A DNA stretch of 9,712 bases from Candidatus Puniceispirillum sp. (GTDB lineage: Bacteria; Pseudomonadota; Alphaproteobacteria; Puniceispirillales; Puniceispirillaceae), in the NCBI GenBank assembly GCA_018668795.1, contig JABJBD010000103.1, forward strand, positions 1 to 9,712, read 5' to 3'. Position 1 is the first letter of the stretch. The number at the start of each line of letters is the position of its first letter. The position numbers and the translations under genes are program-made. A model generated the notes under the pieces. It had not been told where the DNA came from and searched no databases. It saw only the letters and a program-made list of their open reading frames with translations. Shown here in pieces: positions 1 through 6,476 of the stretch.

Positions 1-893
1 AGCCAGTTGTTCTTGAAACAATGACATTCCCCGATCCGGTTATTGAAATCGCGGTTGAGCCTAAGTCAAAGAATGATCAGGAAAAAATGTCAACTGGTCT
101 GCAGCGTCTAGCGGCAGAAGATCCATCATTCCAGGTGACAACTGACATAGAGTCAGGCCAGACAATCATGCGGGGTATGGGTGAACTTCACCTTGATATC
201 CTTGTTGACCGTCTGAAGCGTGAATTCGAGGTCGAGGCGAATATCGGTGCCCCGCAGGTGGCGTATCGTGAAACCATCACCAAGGAAGTTGACATTGATT
301 ACACCCACAAGAAACAGTCGGGTGGTACTGGTCAGTTTGCGCGCGTGAAGATCAAGTTTGCGCCGCTAGCTGAAGGTAACTTCGAATTCACCAACAAAGT
401 TGTTGGCGGTAACGTGCCAAAGGAATTTATTCCTGGCGTTGAAAAGGGTATCGTCATGGCCAAGGAAAGCGGCACAATCGCTGGCTTCCCGGTTATCGAC
501 TTTTCTGCTGAACTTTATGACGGCGCCAGCCATGATGTTGACTCATCTGTTCTGGCCTTTGAAATTGCAGGTCGTGCGGCATTCCGCGAGGCGATGCAAA
601 AAGCAGGCGCGAAATTGCTTGAGCCGGTTATGCGTGTCGAAGTTATCACCCCTGAAGAATATATGGGTGACATCATTGGCGACCTGAACAGCCGCCGTGG
701 TAATGTTGGCGGTATGGATCAACGTGGAAATGCACGTTCGATCGATGCGATGGTGCCTTTGGCCAATATGTTTGGCTACATCAATACCTTACGTTCGATG
801 AGCCAAGGCCGCGCCCAATATTCAATGCAATTCGACCATTATGAACAAGTGCCCCAAGCGGTTGCGGATGAAGTCCGCGCCAAAATGGCCTAA
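1..893 (+). CDS. fusA: Elongation factor G, C-terminal part (5' end outside window)
   Basis: EF-G is the cytosolic GTPase that drives translocation of tRNA and mRNA after peptide-bond formation, and it also acts in ribosome recycling. The reading frame is open from the first bases (PVVLETM...), so the Met at 21 is internal and the gene starts before the window. About 296 residues are visible, covering the end of domain II, then domains III, IV and V; the GTPase domain is missing. Counting from the Met at 21, the domain III motif MGELHLD is at 53-59, the start of domain IV (QVAYRETI) at 79-86, the tip motif HDVDSS at 171-176 (its His matches the one in E. coli EF-G that contacts the decoding centre), and the domain V stretch YMGDIIGDLNSRRG at 214-227. 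The gene ends with TAA 29 nt before tuf, as in str operons. No frameshift or odd residue is seen. Identification is certain; only the 5' part is unknown. Confidence 0.98.
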   Translation, partial: PVVLETMTFPDPVIEIAVEPKSKNDQEKMSTGLQRLAAEDPSFQVTTDIESGQTIMRGMGELHLDILVDRLKREFEVEANIGAPQVAYRETITKEVDIDYTHKKQSGGTGQFARVKIKFAPLAEGNFEFTNKVVGGNVPKEFIPGVEKGIVMAKESGTIAGFPVIDFSAELYDGASHDVDSSVLAFEIAGRAAFREAMQKAGAKLLEPVMRVEVITPEEYMGDIIGDLNSRRGNVGGMDQRGNARSIDAMVPLANMFGYINTLRSMSQGRAQYSMQFDHYEQVPQAVADEVRAKMA

Positions 894-922
894 CTGAAAT
901 TTAAGCATAGGAGACCATAGAT

Positions 923-2113
923 ATGTCTAAGGAAAAGTTTGATCGTTCCAAGCCACATTGTAACATCGGAACGATTGGTCACGTTGACCATGGTAAGACG
1001 ACATTGACAGCAGCGATCACCAAGGTGATGGCGGAAGCTGGCGGCGCGGAGTTTCAGGATTACGACCAGATTGACAAGGCGCCTGAAGAGCGTGCGCGCG
1101 GTATCACGATTTCGACAGCACATGTTGAATATGAGACAGAGCAACGCCACTACGCGCATGTTGATTGTCCGGGTCACGCTGATTACGTCAAGAACATGAT
1201 CACGGGTGCGGCACAGATGGATGGCGCGATACTGGTTGTGTCAGCAGCCGATGGTCCGATGCCACAGACACGCGAGCATATTTTGCTAGCACGTCAGGTT
1301 GGTGTGCCAGCATTGTGCGTATTCATGAACAAGGTTGATCAGGTTGACGATGAAGAGTTGCTTGAGCTTGTTGAGATGGAAATTCGTGAATTGCTGTCAT
1401 CTTATGAATTCCCTGGTGACGATATTCCGATTGTCAAAGGGTCTGCCTTGACCGCGCTTGAGGGCGGTGATGATGCGATTGGTTCAAATGCGATCAAGGA
1501 ATTGATGGCGGCGGTTGATGCGTATATTCCCCAGCCAGAGCGTCCGAAGGATCAGCCTTTCTTGATGCCGATTGAAGATGTGTTTTCAATTTCGGGACGT
1601 GGCACGGTTGTGACAGGTCGTATTGAGCGCGGCATTGTGAATGTTGGCGAAGAGATTGAGATTGTGGGTCTGAAAGACACGCAGAAGACAACCTGTACGG
1701 GCGTTGAGATGTTCCGCAAGTTGCTTGATCAGGGTGAAGCTGGCGATAATGTTGGTGTATTGCTTCGTGGTACTAAGCGCGAGGAAGTTGAGCGTGGACA
1801 GGTTCTTTGTGCCCCTGGTTCAATCGCGCCGCATACCGAGTTCAAGGCAGAGGCCTATATCCTGACCAAGGATGAGGGTGGCCGTCATACGCCGTTCTTC
1901 TCTAACTATCGTCCACAGTTCTATTTCCGGACAACGGATGTGACAGGTTCGGTTGAATTGCCATCAGGCACCGAAATGGTGATGCCAGGTGACAACATTG
2001 CGATGACCGTGACATTGATCGCGCCGATTGCGATGGATGAAGGCTTGCGCTTTGCGATCCGCGAAGGTGGCCGCACCGTGGGTGCTGGTGTCGTCGCAAC
2101 AGTCATAAAATAA
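923..2113 (+). CDS. tuf: Elongation factor Tu
   Basis: EF-Tu is the GTPase that carries aminoacyl-tRNA to the ribosomal A site. The protein has 396 residues, the usual bacterial length. The G1 P-loop GHVDHGKT is at 19-26, switch I RGITI at 59-63, the G3 motif DCPGH at 81-85 (His85 matches the catalytic His84 of E. coli) and G4 NKVD at 136-139. Domains II and III follow, with GRGTVVTGR and the conserved end GRTVGAGVV. The E. coli NKCD cysteine is a Val here, while a Cys sits four residues before the motif (Cys132). The ATG at 923 is preceded by AGGAG (909-913) at a 9-nt spacing. The gene lies 29 nt after fusA and is followed by a hairpin terminator. Codon choice differs from its neighbours: by hand count 19 of 36 Glu codons are GAG, against 6 of 25 in the visible fusA. 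Many alphaproteobacteria have a second tuf copy, but none is in this window. Confidence 0.99.
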   Translation: MSKEKFDRSKPHCNIGTIGHVDHGKTTLTAAITKVMAEAGGAEFQDYDQIDKAPEERARGITISTAHVEYETEQRHYAHVDCPGHADYVKNMITGAAQMDGAILVVSAADGPMPQTREHILLARQVGVPALCVFMNKVDQVDDEELLELVEMEIRELLSSYEFPGDDIPIVKGSALTALEGGDDAIGSNAIKELMAAVDAYIPQPERPKDQPFLMPIEDVFSISGRGTVVTGRIERGIVNVGEEIEIVGLKDTQKTTCTGVEMFRKLLDQGEAGDNVGVLLRGTKREEVERGQVLCAPGSIAPHTEFKAEAYILTKDEGGRHTPFFSNYRPQFYFRTTDVTGSVELPSGTEMVMPGDNIAMTVTLIAPIAMDEGLRFAIREGGRTVGAGVVATVIK

Positions 2114-2124
2114 TTTAAATATTC

Positions 2125-2154
2125 AGGGGGGCGTTTTGCCCCTCTTTATTGTTT
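2125..2154 (+). terminator. Intrinsic terminator-like hairpin between tuf and rpsJ
   Basis: An 8-bp stem pairs AGGGGGGC (2125-2132) with GCCCCTCT (2138-2145); all pairs are Watson-Crick except one G-U. The loop is GTTTT. A T-rich tract (TTATTGTTT) follows. This is the form of a Rho-independent terminator and would close the str operon. It lies only about 20 nt before the rpsJ start codon, so it may instead act as a partial terminator or attenuator between the str and S10 parts. The structure is read directly from sequence; its efficiency is unknown. Confidence 0.8.
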
Positions 2155-2173
2155 ACTAACGAGGTAGAATAAT

Positions 2174-2482
2174 ATGGAAACCCAGAACATCCGAATCAGG
2201 TTGAAAGCTTTCGACCACCGTATTCTTGACCAGTCCACGACCGAAATCGTGAACACGGCCAAGCGTACAGGTGCGGAAGTTCGCGGGCCAATTCCGTTAC
2301 CGACAAATTTGCGTCGGATGACAGTCCTGCGTTCACCTCATATTGACAAGAAAAGTCGCGAACAGTTTGAAATGCGTACGCATAAGCGACTGCTCGATAT
2401 TGTTGACCCGACACCACAAACCGTTGACGCGCTGATGAAGCTCGATCTAGCGGCAGGTGTTGACGTTGAGATTAAGCTCTAG
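2174..2482 (+). CDS. rpsJ: 30S ribosomal protein S10 (NusE)
   Basis: S10 belongs to the head of the 30S subunit and also serves as NusE, the partner of NusB in transcription antitermination and of NusG in coupling transcription to translation. The protein has 102 residues (E. coli 103). Conserved blocks are RIRLKAFDHR (7-16), the extended-loop segment GAEVRGPIPLPT (33-44), RTHKRLLDIV (68-77) and the end LDLAAGVDVEIKL. The ATG at 2174 has GAGG (2161-2164) 9 nt upstream. This is the first gene of the S10 cluster. It sits 60 nt after tuf, downstream of a terminator-like hairpin, and I see no convincing promoter between that hairpin and the start codon. It ends with TAG 15 nt before rplC. Identification is certain. 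Confidence 0.99.
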   Translation: METQNIRIRLKAFDHRILDQSTTEIVNTAKRTGAEVRGPIPLPTNLRRMTVLRSPHIDKKSREQFEMRTHKRLLDIVDPTPQTVDALMKLDLAAGVDVEIKL

Positions 2483-2497
2483 GGAAGGGGCAGAATT

Positions 2498-3310
2498 ATG
2501 CGTAGCGGCATCATCGCACGTAAATTGGGAATGACCCGTGTCTTTAACGAAGCTGGCCATCATGTGCCAGTCACAGTTCTAAAGATGGACGATGTCCAGG
2601 TTGTTTCTGTGCGTAACAAAGAAGTTGATGGTTATACTGCGGTTCAGCTTGGGGCAGGCATGGCGAAAGCCAAGAATGTATCCAAGCCAATGCGCGGTCA
2701 CTTTGCCAAGGCAAATGTGTTGCCAAAGTCAAAGCTAGTCGAGTTTCGCGTCAGTGATGATGCGGTTCTTGATGTAGGCGCGACATTGGTGCCAAGCCAT
2801 TTTGTAGCAGGTCAGAAGGTTGACGTTGCTGGCACGACTCAGGGTAAGGGTTTTGCTGGTGCCATGAAGCGGCATAACTTTGCCGGTTTGCGCGCCTCAC
2901 ATGGTGTATCGGTCTCGCATCGTTCACATGGTTCGACTGGCCAGTGTCAGGATCCGGGCAAGGTGTTCAAAGGCAAGAAAATGGCCGGACATATGGGCGC
3001 CGTGCGTAAAACAACTCAGAATATTGAGGTTGTTGCGGTTGACGATGAAGAAGGAGTCCTATTGCTGTGCGGTGCGGTTCCTGGTCCAAAGAATGGCTGG
3101 GTACTTATCAGCGACGCGGTCAAGGCAAAGCCGTTTGAAGGTGTGCCATTTCCGGCAGGCCTGTTGAGCGACGCGCCAGAAGCTGTCGAAGCAGAGGCCG
3201 CTGCGCCAGCCGAAGATCAGGCACCAGCTGTTGAGGCTGCTCCGGCTGAGGATGTAGCTGTTGAAACGCCTGCTGACGCATCTGCGGACGCTGAAGCCGA
3301 GAAGGAATAG
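2498..3310 (+). CDS. rplC: 50S ribosomal protein L3 with acidic C-terminal tail
   Basis: L3 is an early-assembling 50S protein that binds 23S rRNA near its 3' end and reaches towards the peptidyl-transferase centre. Of its 270 residues, about 1-224 are the L3 core: RKLGMTRVF (8-16), GTTQGKGFAGAMKRHNF (112-128) and GQCQDPGKVFKGKKMAGHMG (148-167). Gln151 aligns with Gln150 of E. coli L3, the residue methylated by PrmB. Residues 225-270 form an extra tail that E. coli L3 (209 aa) lacks. It is rich in Ala (18), Asp/Glu (15) and Pro (5), with one Lys and no Arg, and is probably disordered. C-terminal extensions on L3 are known in alphaproteobacteria. The purine-rich run GGGAAGGGG (2482-2490) ends 7 nt before the ATG. 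The gene ends 4 nt before rplD, and the rplD ribosome-binding site lies inside its last codons. Confidence 0.98.
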   Translation: MRSGIIARKLGMTRVFNEAGHHVPVTVLKMDDVQVVSVRNKEVDGYTAVQLGAGMAKAKNVSKPMRGHFAKANVLPKSKLVEFRVSDDAVLDVGATLVPSHFVAGQKVDVAGTTQGKGFAGAMKRHNFAGLRASHGVSVSHRSHGSTGQCQDPGKVFKGKKMAGHMGAVRKTTQNIEVVAVDDEEGVLLLCGAVPGPKNGWVLISDAVKAKPFEGVPFPAGLLSDAPEAVEAEAAAPAEDQAPAVEAAPAEDVAVETPADASADAEAEKE

Positions 3311-3314
3311 CAAG

Positions 3315-3932
3315 ATGAAGTTGAATGTGAAAACACTTGATAACAAGGCTGCTGGTGACATCACCGTGGACGACGCTGTGTTTGCAGTGGCGCCGCGCGC
3401 TGATTTGCTTGCACGTGTTGTTAAATGGCAGTTGGCAAAACGCCGCACTGGTTCGCATAAGGTTAAAAGCCGGTCTGAAGTCGCCCGCACCACAGCCAAG
3501 ATGTTCCGCCAGAAAGGCACTGGCCGCGCACGTCATGGTGCCGCGTCGGTTGTCCAGTTCCGTGGTGGTGGCGTTGTTCATGGTCCGGTTGTTCGCGATC
3601 ATGGTCATGCACTACCTAAAAAGGTACGTCGCGCTGGTCTTCGTTCGGCTTTGTCTAGCAAGGCATCCGAAGGCAAGCTAATCGTACTTGATAAGCTGGT
3701 CAGCAAGGGCAAAACCGCCGCATTGCGCGCGCAATTGTCAAAGCTTGGTGCTGAAAATGCCCTCATCATTGGTGGGGAAGAGCTTGATGCTGGTTTCGTG
3801 AATGCGGCGAATAATATCCCGCTTGTCGATGTTCTGCCGCAGCAGGGCATCAATGTGTATGACATTCTGCGTCGTGACGTTCTTATTCTTTCCAAAGACG
3901 CAGCGGCCCATCTTGAGGAGCGCTTGAAATGA
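3315..3932 (+). CDS. rplD: 50S ribosomal protein L4
   Basis: L4 binds 23S rRNA and its long loop helps form the constriction of the peptide exit tunnel. The protein has 205 residues (E. coli 201). The loop carries QKGTGRARHG (residues 66-75) followed by FRGGG (82-86), the family signature; the C-terminal globular half contains LIVLDKL and the end DVLILSKDAAAHLEERL. I place the start at the ATG at 3315 because homology begins with MKLNVKTLD and AAGGA (3302-3306) is 8 nt upstream. The in-frame Met further upstream would only add residues read out of frame from the rplC tail. In gammaproteobacteria L4 also represses its own operon through the S10 leader; the short gap upstream of rpsJ here does not resemble that leader. 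The stop TGA overlaps the rplW start (ATGA). Confidence 0.97.
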   Translation: MKLNVKTLDNKAAGDITVDDAVFAVAPRADLLARVVKWQLAKRRTGSHKVKSRSEVARTTAKMFRQKGTGRARHGAASVVQFRGGGVVHGPVVRDHGHALPKKVRRAGLRSALSSKASEGKLIVLDKLVSKGKTAALRAQLSKLGAENALIIGGEELDAGFVNAANNIPLVDVLPQQGINVYDILRRDVLILSKDAAAHLEERLK

Positions 3933-4255
3933 GTATCCGTGCACGTAAGCCCGAAAAAGTCACTTTAAGCCGTGCGGCTGCCTATGACACCATTTTGCGT
4001 CCGATCATCACTGAAAAGGCCACAAAGGCCAGTGAAAACGGTCAGGTAACATTCGCTGTGCCTTTGTCAGCGACAAAGCCTGAAATCAAGGCGGCTGTCG
4101 AAATGCTGTTTGACGTCAATGTAACCGCGGTAAACACAATCTTGCTTAAAGGTAAAAGTAAGATGTTCAAAGGCCGTCCGGGTCGCCGCTCAGACATGAA
4201 AAAGGCAATGGTAACATTGGCCGAGGGTCAGAATATTGACCTGATGGGAGTCTAG
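3929..4255 (+). CDS. rplW: 50S ribosomal protein L23
   Basis: L23 sits at the exit of the peptide tunnel and is the docking site for trigger factor and the signal recognition particle. The protein has 108 residues (E. coli 100). Conserved parts are LRPIITEKAT (23-32), the Lys-rich hairpin KGKSKMFKGRPGRRSD (74-89) and the end VTLAEGQNIDLMG. Glu29 aligns with E. coli Glu18, the trigger-factor contact. The N-terminus is about 11 residues longer than in E. coli and basic (SIRARKPEK). No other in-frame start exists before the conserved core, and the ATG overlaps the rplD stop by 4 nt with GAGGAG (3915-3920) 8 nt upstream, so this start is well supported. The ATGA overlap suggests translational coupling to rplD. 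It ends 3 nt before rplB. Confidence 0.98.
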   Translation: MSIRARKPEKVTLSRAAAYDTILRPIITEKATKASENGQVTFAVPLSATKPEIKAAVEMLFDVNVTAVNTILLKGKSKMFKGRPGRRSDMKKAMVTLAEGQNIDLMGV

Positions 4256-4258
4256 ACG

Positions 4259-5083
4259 ATGGCTTTGAAGAAGTTTAATCCAACCACACCTAGCCAGCGG
4301 AACCTTGTTCTGGTCGATAAATCTGACCTTTACAAAGGCAAGCCGGTTAAAAAGCTGACCGTTGGTTTGTCAAAGACAGGTGGCCGTAACAATTCGGGTC
4401 ACGTCACGTCTTGGCAGAAAGGTGGCGGCCACAAGCGTCGTTACCGTATGGTCGATTTCAAACGTACCAAGACAGGCATCATGGCGACTGTTGAACGCCT
4501 AGAATATGATCCGAACCGGACAGCCTTTATTGCGCTTATCACCTATGATGATGGCGAACAAAGCTACATTCTGGCGCCACAGCGTTTGTCTGTTGGTGAC
4601 AAGATCAGCTCGGGCATCGGTGCCGACATAAAGCCAGGCAATGCCTTGCCGCTTGCCAATATTCCAGTTGGAACATTGGTTCATAATGTTGAGCTAAAGC
4701 CCGGCAAAGGTGGCCAGCTTGCACGCTCGGCTGGTACATATATCCAGCTGGTTGGCCGTGATCGTGGTTACGCCATTTTGCGCCTGACATCTGGCGAGGT
4801 TCGCCTCGTGCGTTCGGAATGTATGGCATCTATCGGTGCGGTATCAAATCCGGATCAACAGAATATCAAGATTGGTAAAGCTGGCCGTAATCGCTGGCTT
4901 GGACGTCGCCCCCATGTACGTGGTGTCGTCATGAACCCTATCGATCACCCGCATGGTGGTGGTGAAGGTCGTACGTCGGGTGGTCGCCATCCGGTAACAC
5001 CTTGGGGTAAGCCAACTAAAGGTAAGCGTACTCGTTCTAACAAGAAGACTGACCGCCTGATCGTGCGGCGTCGCAAGCCATAA
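4259..5083 (+). CDS. rplB: 50S ribosomal protein L2
   Basis: L2 is one of the most conserved 50S proteins. It binds 23S rRNA, is needed for subunit joining, and lies close to the peptidyl-transferase centre. The protein has 274 residues (E. coli 273). The N-terminal part includes SGHVTSWQKGGGHKRRYR (46-63). The RNA-binding domain contains YDPNRTAFIALITY (83-96), and the C-terminal signature MNPIDHPHGGGEGR (225-238) is followed by a basic tail (TKGKRTRSNKK). His230 aligns with the functionally important His229 of E. coli. The ATG at 4259 lies 3 nt after the rplW stop, with GGGAG (4246-4250) 8 nt upstream. The stop is followed by the weak leader of rpsS. No anomaly is seen. Confidence 0.99.
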   Translation: MALKKFNPTTPSQRNLVLVDKSDLYKGKPVKKLTVGLSKTGGRNNSGHVTSWQKGGGHKRRYRMVDFKRTKTGIMATVERLEYDPNRTAFIALITYDDGEQSYILAPQRLSVGDKISSGIGADIKPGNALPLANIPVGTLVHNVELKPGKGGQLARSAGTYIQLVGRDRGYAILRLTSGEVRLVRSECMASIGAVSNPDQQNIKIGKAGRNRWLGRRPHVRGVVMNPIDHPHGGGEGRTSGGRHPVTPWGKPTKGKRTRSNKKTDRLIVRRRKP

Positions 5084-5086
5084 GGG
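5082..5086 (+). promoter_or_regulatory. Weak, distant ribosome-binding site for rpsS
   Basis: AAGGG overlaps the rplB stop codon and is followed by a run of six T. Its 13-nt distance to the ATG is long, and its 4-nt distance to the alternative TTG is short. It is the least convincing ribosome-binding site in the window, which suggests that rpsS is translated mainly by coupling to rplB. Confidence 0.45.
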
Positions 5087-5099
5087 TTTTTTGATAGTC

Positions 5100-5375
5100 A
5101 TGGCACGTTCAGTTTGGAAAGGTCCGTTTGTTGACGGACATCTTTTGAAAAAGGCAGACAAGGTTCGCGAATCTGGTCGTAATGAAGTCATCAAGACTTG
5201 GTCACGCCGTTCAACAATCCTGCCACAATTCGTTGGTTTGACCTTTGGGGTGCATAACGGAAACAAATTTATTCCGGTATCTGTCTCTGAAGAAATGGTC
5301 GGGCATAAATTTGGTGAATTTTCACCAACCCGCACCTATTACGGTCACGCCGCCGACAAGAAATCAAAGCGTTAG
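5100..5375 (+). CDS. rpsS: 30S ribosomal protein S19
   Basis: S19 lies in the 30S head next to S13 and contacts 16S rRNA and the A/P-site region. The protein has 91 residues (E. coli 92). It starts MARSVWKGPFVD, then has TWSRRSTI (39-46), VGLTFGVHNG (51-60) and the signature EMVGHKFGEFSPTRTYYGHA (67-86). I chose the ATG at 5100 because the family begins M-(A/P)-R-S. A TTG three codons upstream (5091) is also in frame. AAGGG (5082-5086) is 4 nt from that TTG and 13 nt from the ATG, so the ribosome-binding site is poor for either choice. It lies 16 nt after rplB, so its translation may depend on ribosomes arriving from there. It ends 9 nt before rplV. Confidence 0.96.
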   Translation: MARSVWKGPFVDGHLLKKADKVRESGRNEVIKTWSRRSTILPQFVGLTFGVHNGNKFIPVSVSEEMVGHKFGEFSPTRTYYGHAADKKSKR

Positions 5376-5384
5376 GGGCTCACG

Positions 5385-5762
5385 ATGGGTAAGCAAGCAA
5401 AACCAAGAGTTCTGGCCGATAGCGAAGCTAAGACGATTGTTCGTAATATTCGGGTCAGCCCTCAAAAGCTGAATCTGGTGGCGACAATGATACGGGGCAT
5501 GGATGTGAACAAGGCGATTGCAACCTTGACCTTCTCACGTCGCCGGATTTCTAACGACGTTGAAAAAGCATTGAAATCAGCGATCGCAAATGCGGAAAAC
5601 AATCATTCTTTGGATGTTGACCGTCTTTACGTCAAAGAAGCACATGTTGGCAAAGGTCTGGTGATGAAGCGTTTCAAGGCACGCGCCCGCGGTCGTGGTG
5701 CACGTATCCTTAAGCCATATTCACATCTGACGATCATTGTCGGTGAAAGAGGAGACCAGTAG
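5385..5762 (+). CDS. rplV: 50S ribosomal protein L22
   Basis: L22 is a 50S assembly protein whose long beta-hairpin lines the peptide exit tunnel opposite L4; changes in that hairpin cause macrolide resistance in other bacteria. The protein has 125 residues (E. coli 110). The core has NIRVSPQKLNLVATMIRG (21-38) and KSAIANAENN (64-73). The hairpin is at about 88-107, with MKRFKARARGRGARI (94-108). No deletion is apparent in the hairpin by comparison with E. coli. About 14 residues (to SEAKTIV) precede the conserved core and have no E. coli counterpart. The ATG has AGGGG (5374-5378) 6 nt upstream, overlapping the rpsS stop. The stop TAG is followed immediately by the rpsC ATG. Confidence 0.97.
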   Translation: MGKQAKPRVLADSEAKTIVRNIRVSPQKLNLVATMIRGMDVNKAIATLTFSRRRISNDVEKALKSAIANAENNHSLDVDRLYVKEAHVGKGLVMKRFKARARGRGARILKPYSHLTIIVGERGDQ

Positions 5763-6458
5763 ATGGGTCAGAAAGTTAAACCAATTGGTCTGCGTGTTGG
5801 TATCAACCGTACATGGGACTCACGCTGGTATGCTGGTCGTAACTACGGCAAATTGCTGCATGAAGACATCAAACTACGCGAATATCTGATGGATCGCCTA
5901 AAACAGGCCGCTATCAGCCGCGTTGTGATCGAACGTCCTGCTGGCCGCGCCCGTGTCACAATCCATGCGGGTCGTCCAGGTCTTATCATCGGTAAAAAAG
6001 GTCAGGATATTGAAAAGCTACGTGTTGATCTTGGCAAACGTATTGGCGGTGAAGTCAGCCTGAATATCGTTGAGGTGCGCAAGCCTGAAATTGATGCCAA
6101 GCTGGTTGCCGAAAACATTGCTCAGCAGCTAGAACGTCGTGTTGGTTTTCGTCGTGCTATGAAGCGTGCGGTTCAGTCTGCAATGCGTCTTGGTGCCTTG
6201 GGTGTGCGGATTAATTGTGCTGGTCGTTTGGGCGGTGCTGAGATTGCGCGTACTGAATGGTATCGCGAAGGTCGCGTGCCACTACATACATTGCGCGCTG
6301 AAGTTGATTACGGTGAAGCAACTGCTTTTACCACCTATGGTGCCTGCGGCATCAAAGTTTGGGTTTTCAAGGGCGAAGTAATGGCTCATGACCCAATGGC
6401 TCAAGACAAGCGCTTGGCCGAACAGCAAGCTGGCCCTGCGCCACGCGCAAACGGTTAA
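5763..6458 (+). CDS. rpsC: 30S ribosomal protein S3
   Basis: S3 is a 30S head protein at the mRNA entry site and takes part in mRNA unwinding with S4 and S5. The protein has 231 residues (E. coli 233). The N-terminus MGQKVKPIGLRVGI is typical. A type II KH domain carries the GxxG loop in GLIIGKKGQDIEKL (73-86). The C-terminal domain has GVRINCAGRLGGAEIART (147-164) and AFTTYGACGIKVWVFKGE (188-205), then an Ala/Pro/Gln-rich tail to 231. The start codon abuts the rplV stop with no gap (TAGATG), and AGAGGAG (5748-5754) lies 8 nt upstream, one of the strongest ribosome-binding sites here. Both facts support efficient, coupled translation. It ends 18 nt before rplP. Confidence 0.99.
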   Translation: MGQKVKPIGLRVGINRTWDSRWYAGRNYGKLLHEDIKLREYLMDRLKQAAISRVVIERPAGRARVTIHAGRPGLIIGKKGQDIEKLRVDLGKRIGGEVSLNIVEVRKPEIDAKLVAENIAQQLERRVGFRRAMKRAVQSAMRLGALGVRINCAGRLGGAEIARTEWYREGRVPLHTLRAEVDYGEATAFTTYGACGIKVWVFKGEVMAHDPMAQDKRLAEQQAGPAPRANG

Positions 6459-6476
6459 GACGAGGGAGATTAAGTC

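Noticed and set aside
2142..2173. Possible promoter for rpsJ (TAGAAT at 2165-2170 as a -10 box)
   Set aside because: It lies almost at the start codon, and the only TTG-like -35 candidate is about 23 nt away and inside the hairpin.
3261..3314. Upstream extension of rplD to an earlier Met
   Set aside because: The added 18 residues are an out-of-frame reading of the rplC tail; homology and the ribosome-binding site support the ATG at 3315.
3059..3608. Two long overlapping antisense open frames (153 and 162 codons) opposite rplC/rplD
   Set aside because: They lie wholly opposite well-conserved genes, have low-complexity or Cys/Arg/Gln-rich translations with no family resemblance, and arise from the codon pattern of the sense strand.
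5064..5092. Possible terminator at the end of rplB (TGCG/CGCA stem and a run of six T)
   Set aside because: The stem has just 4 bp and the T run starts 11 nt after it, so it is not a credible intrinsic terminator; it also lies inside a conserved operon.
4844..5335. 163-codon antisense open frame opposite the rplB end and rpsS
   Set aside because: Shadow of conserved sense genes, with no ribosome-binding site or recognisable motif considered convincing.
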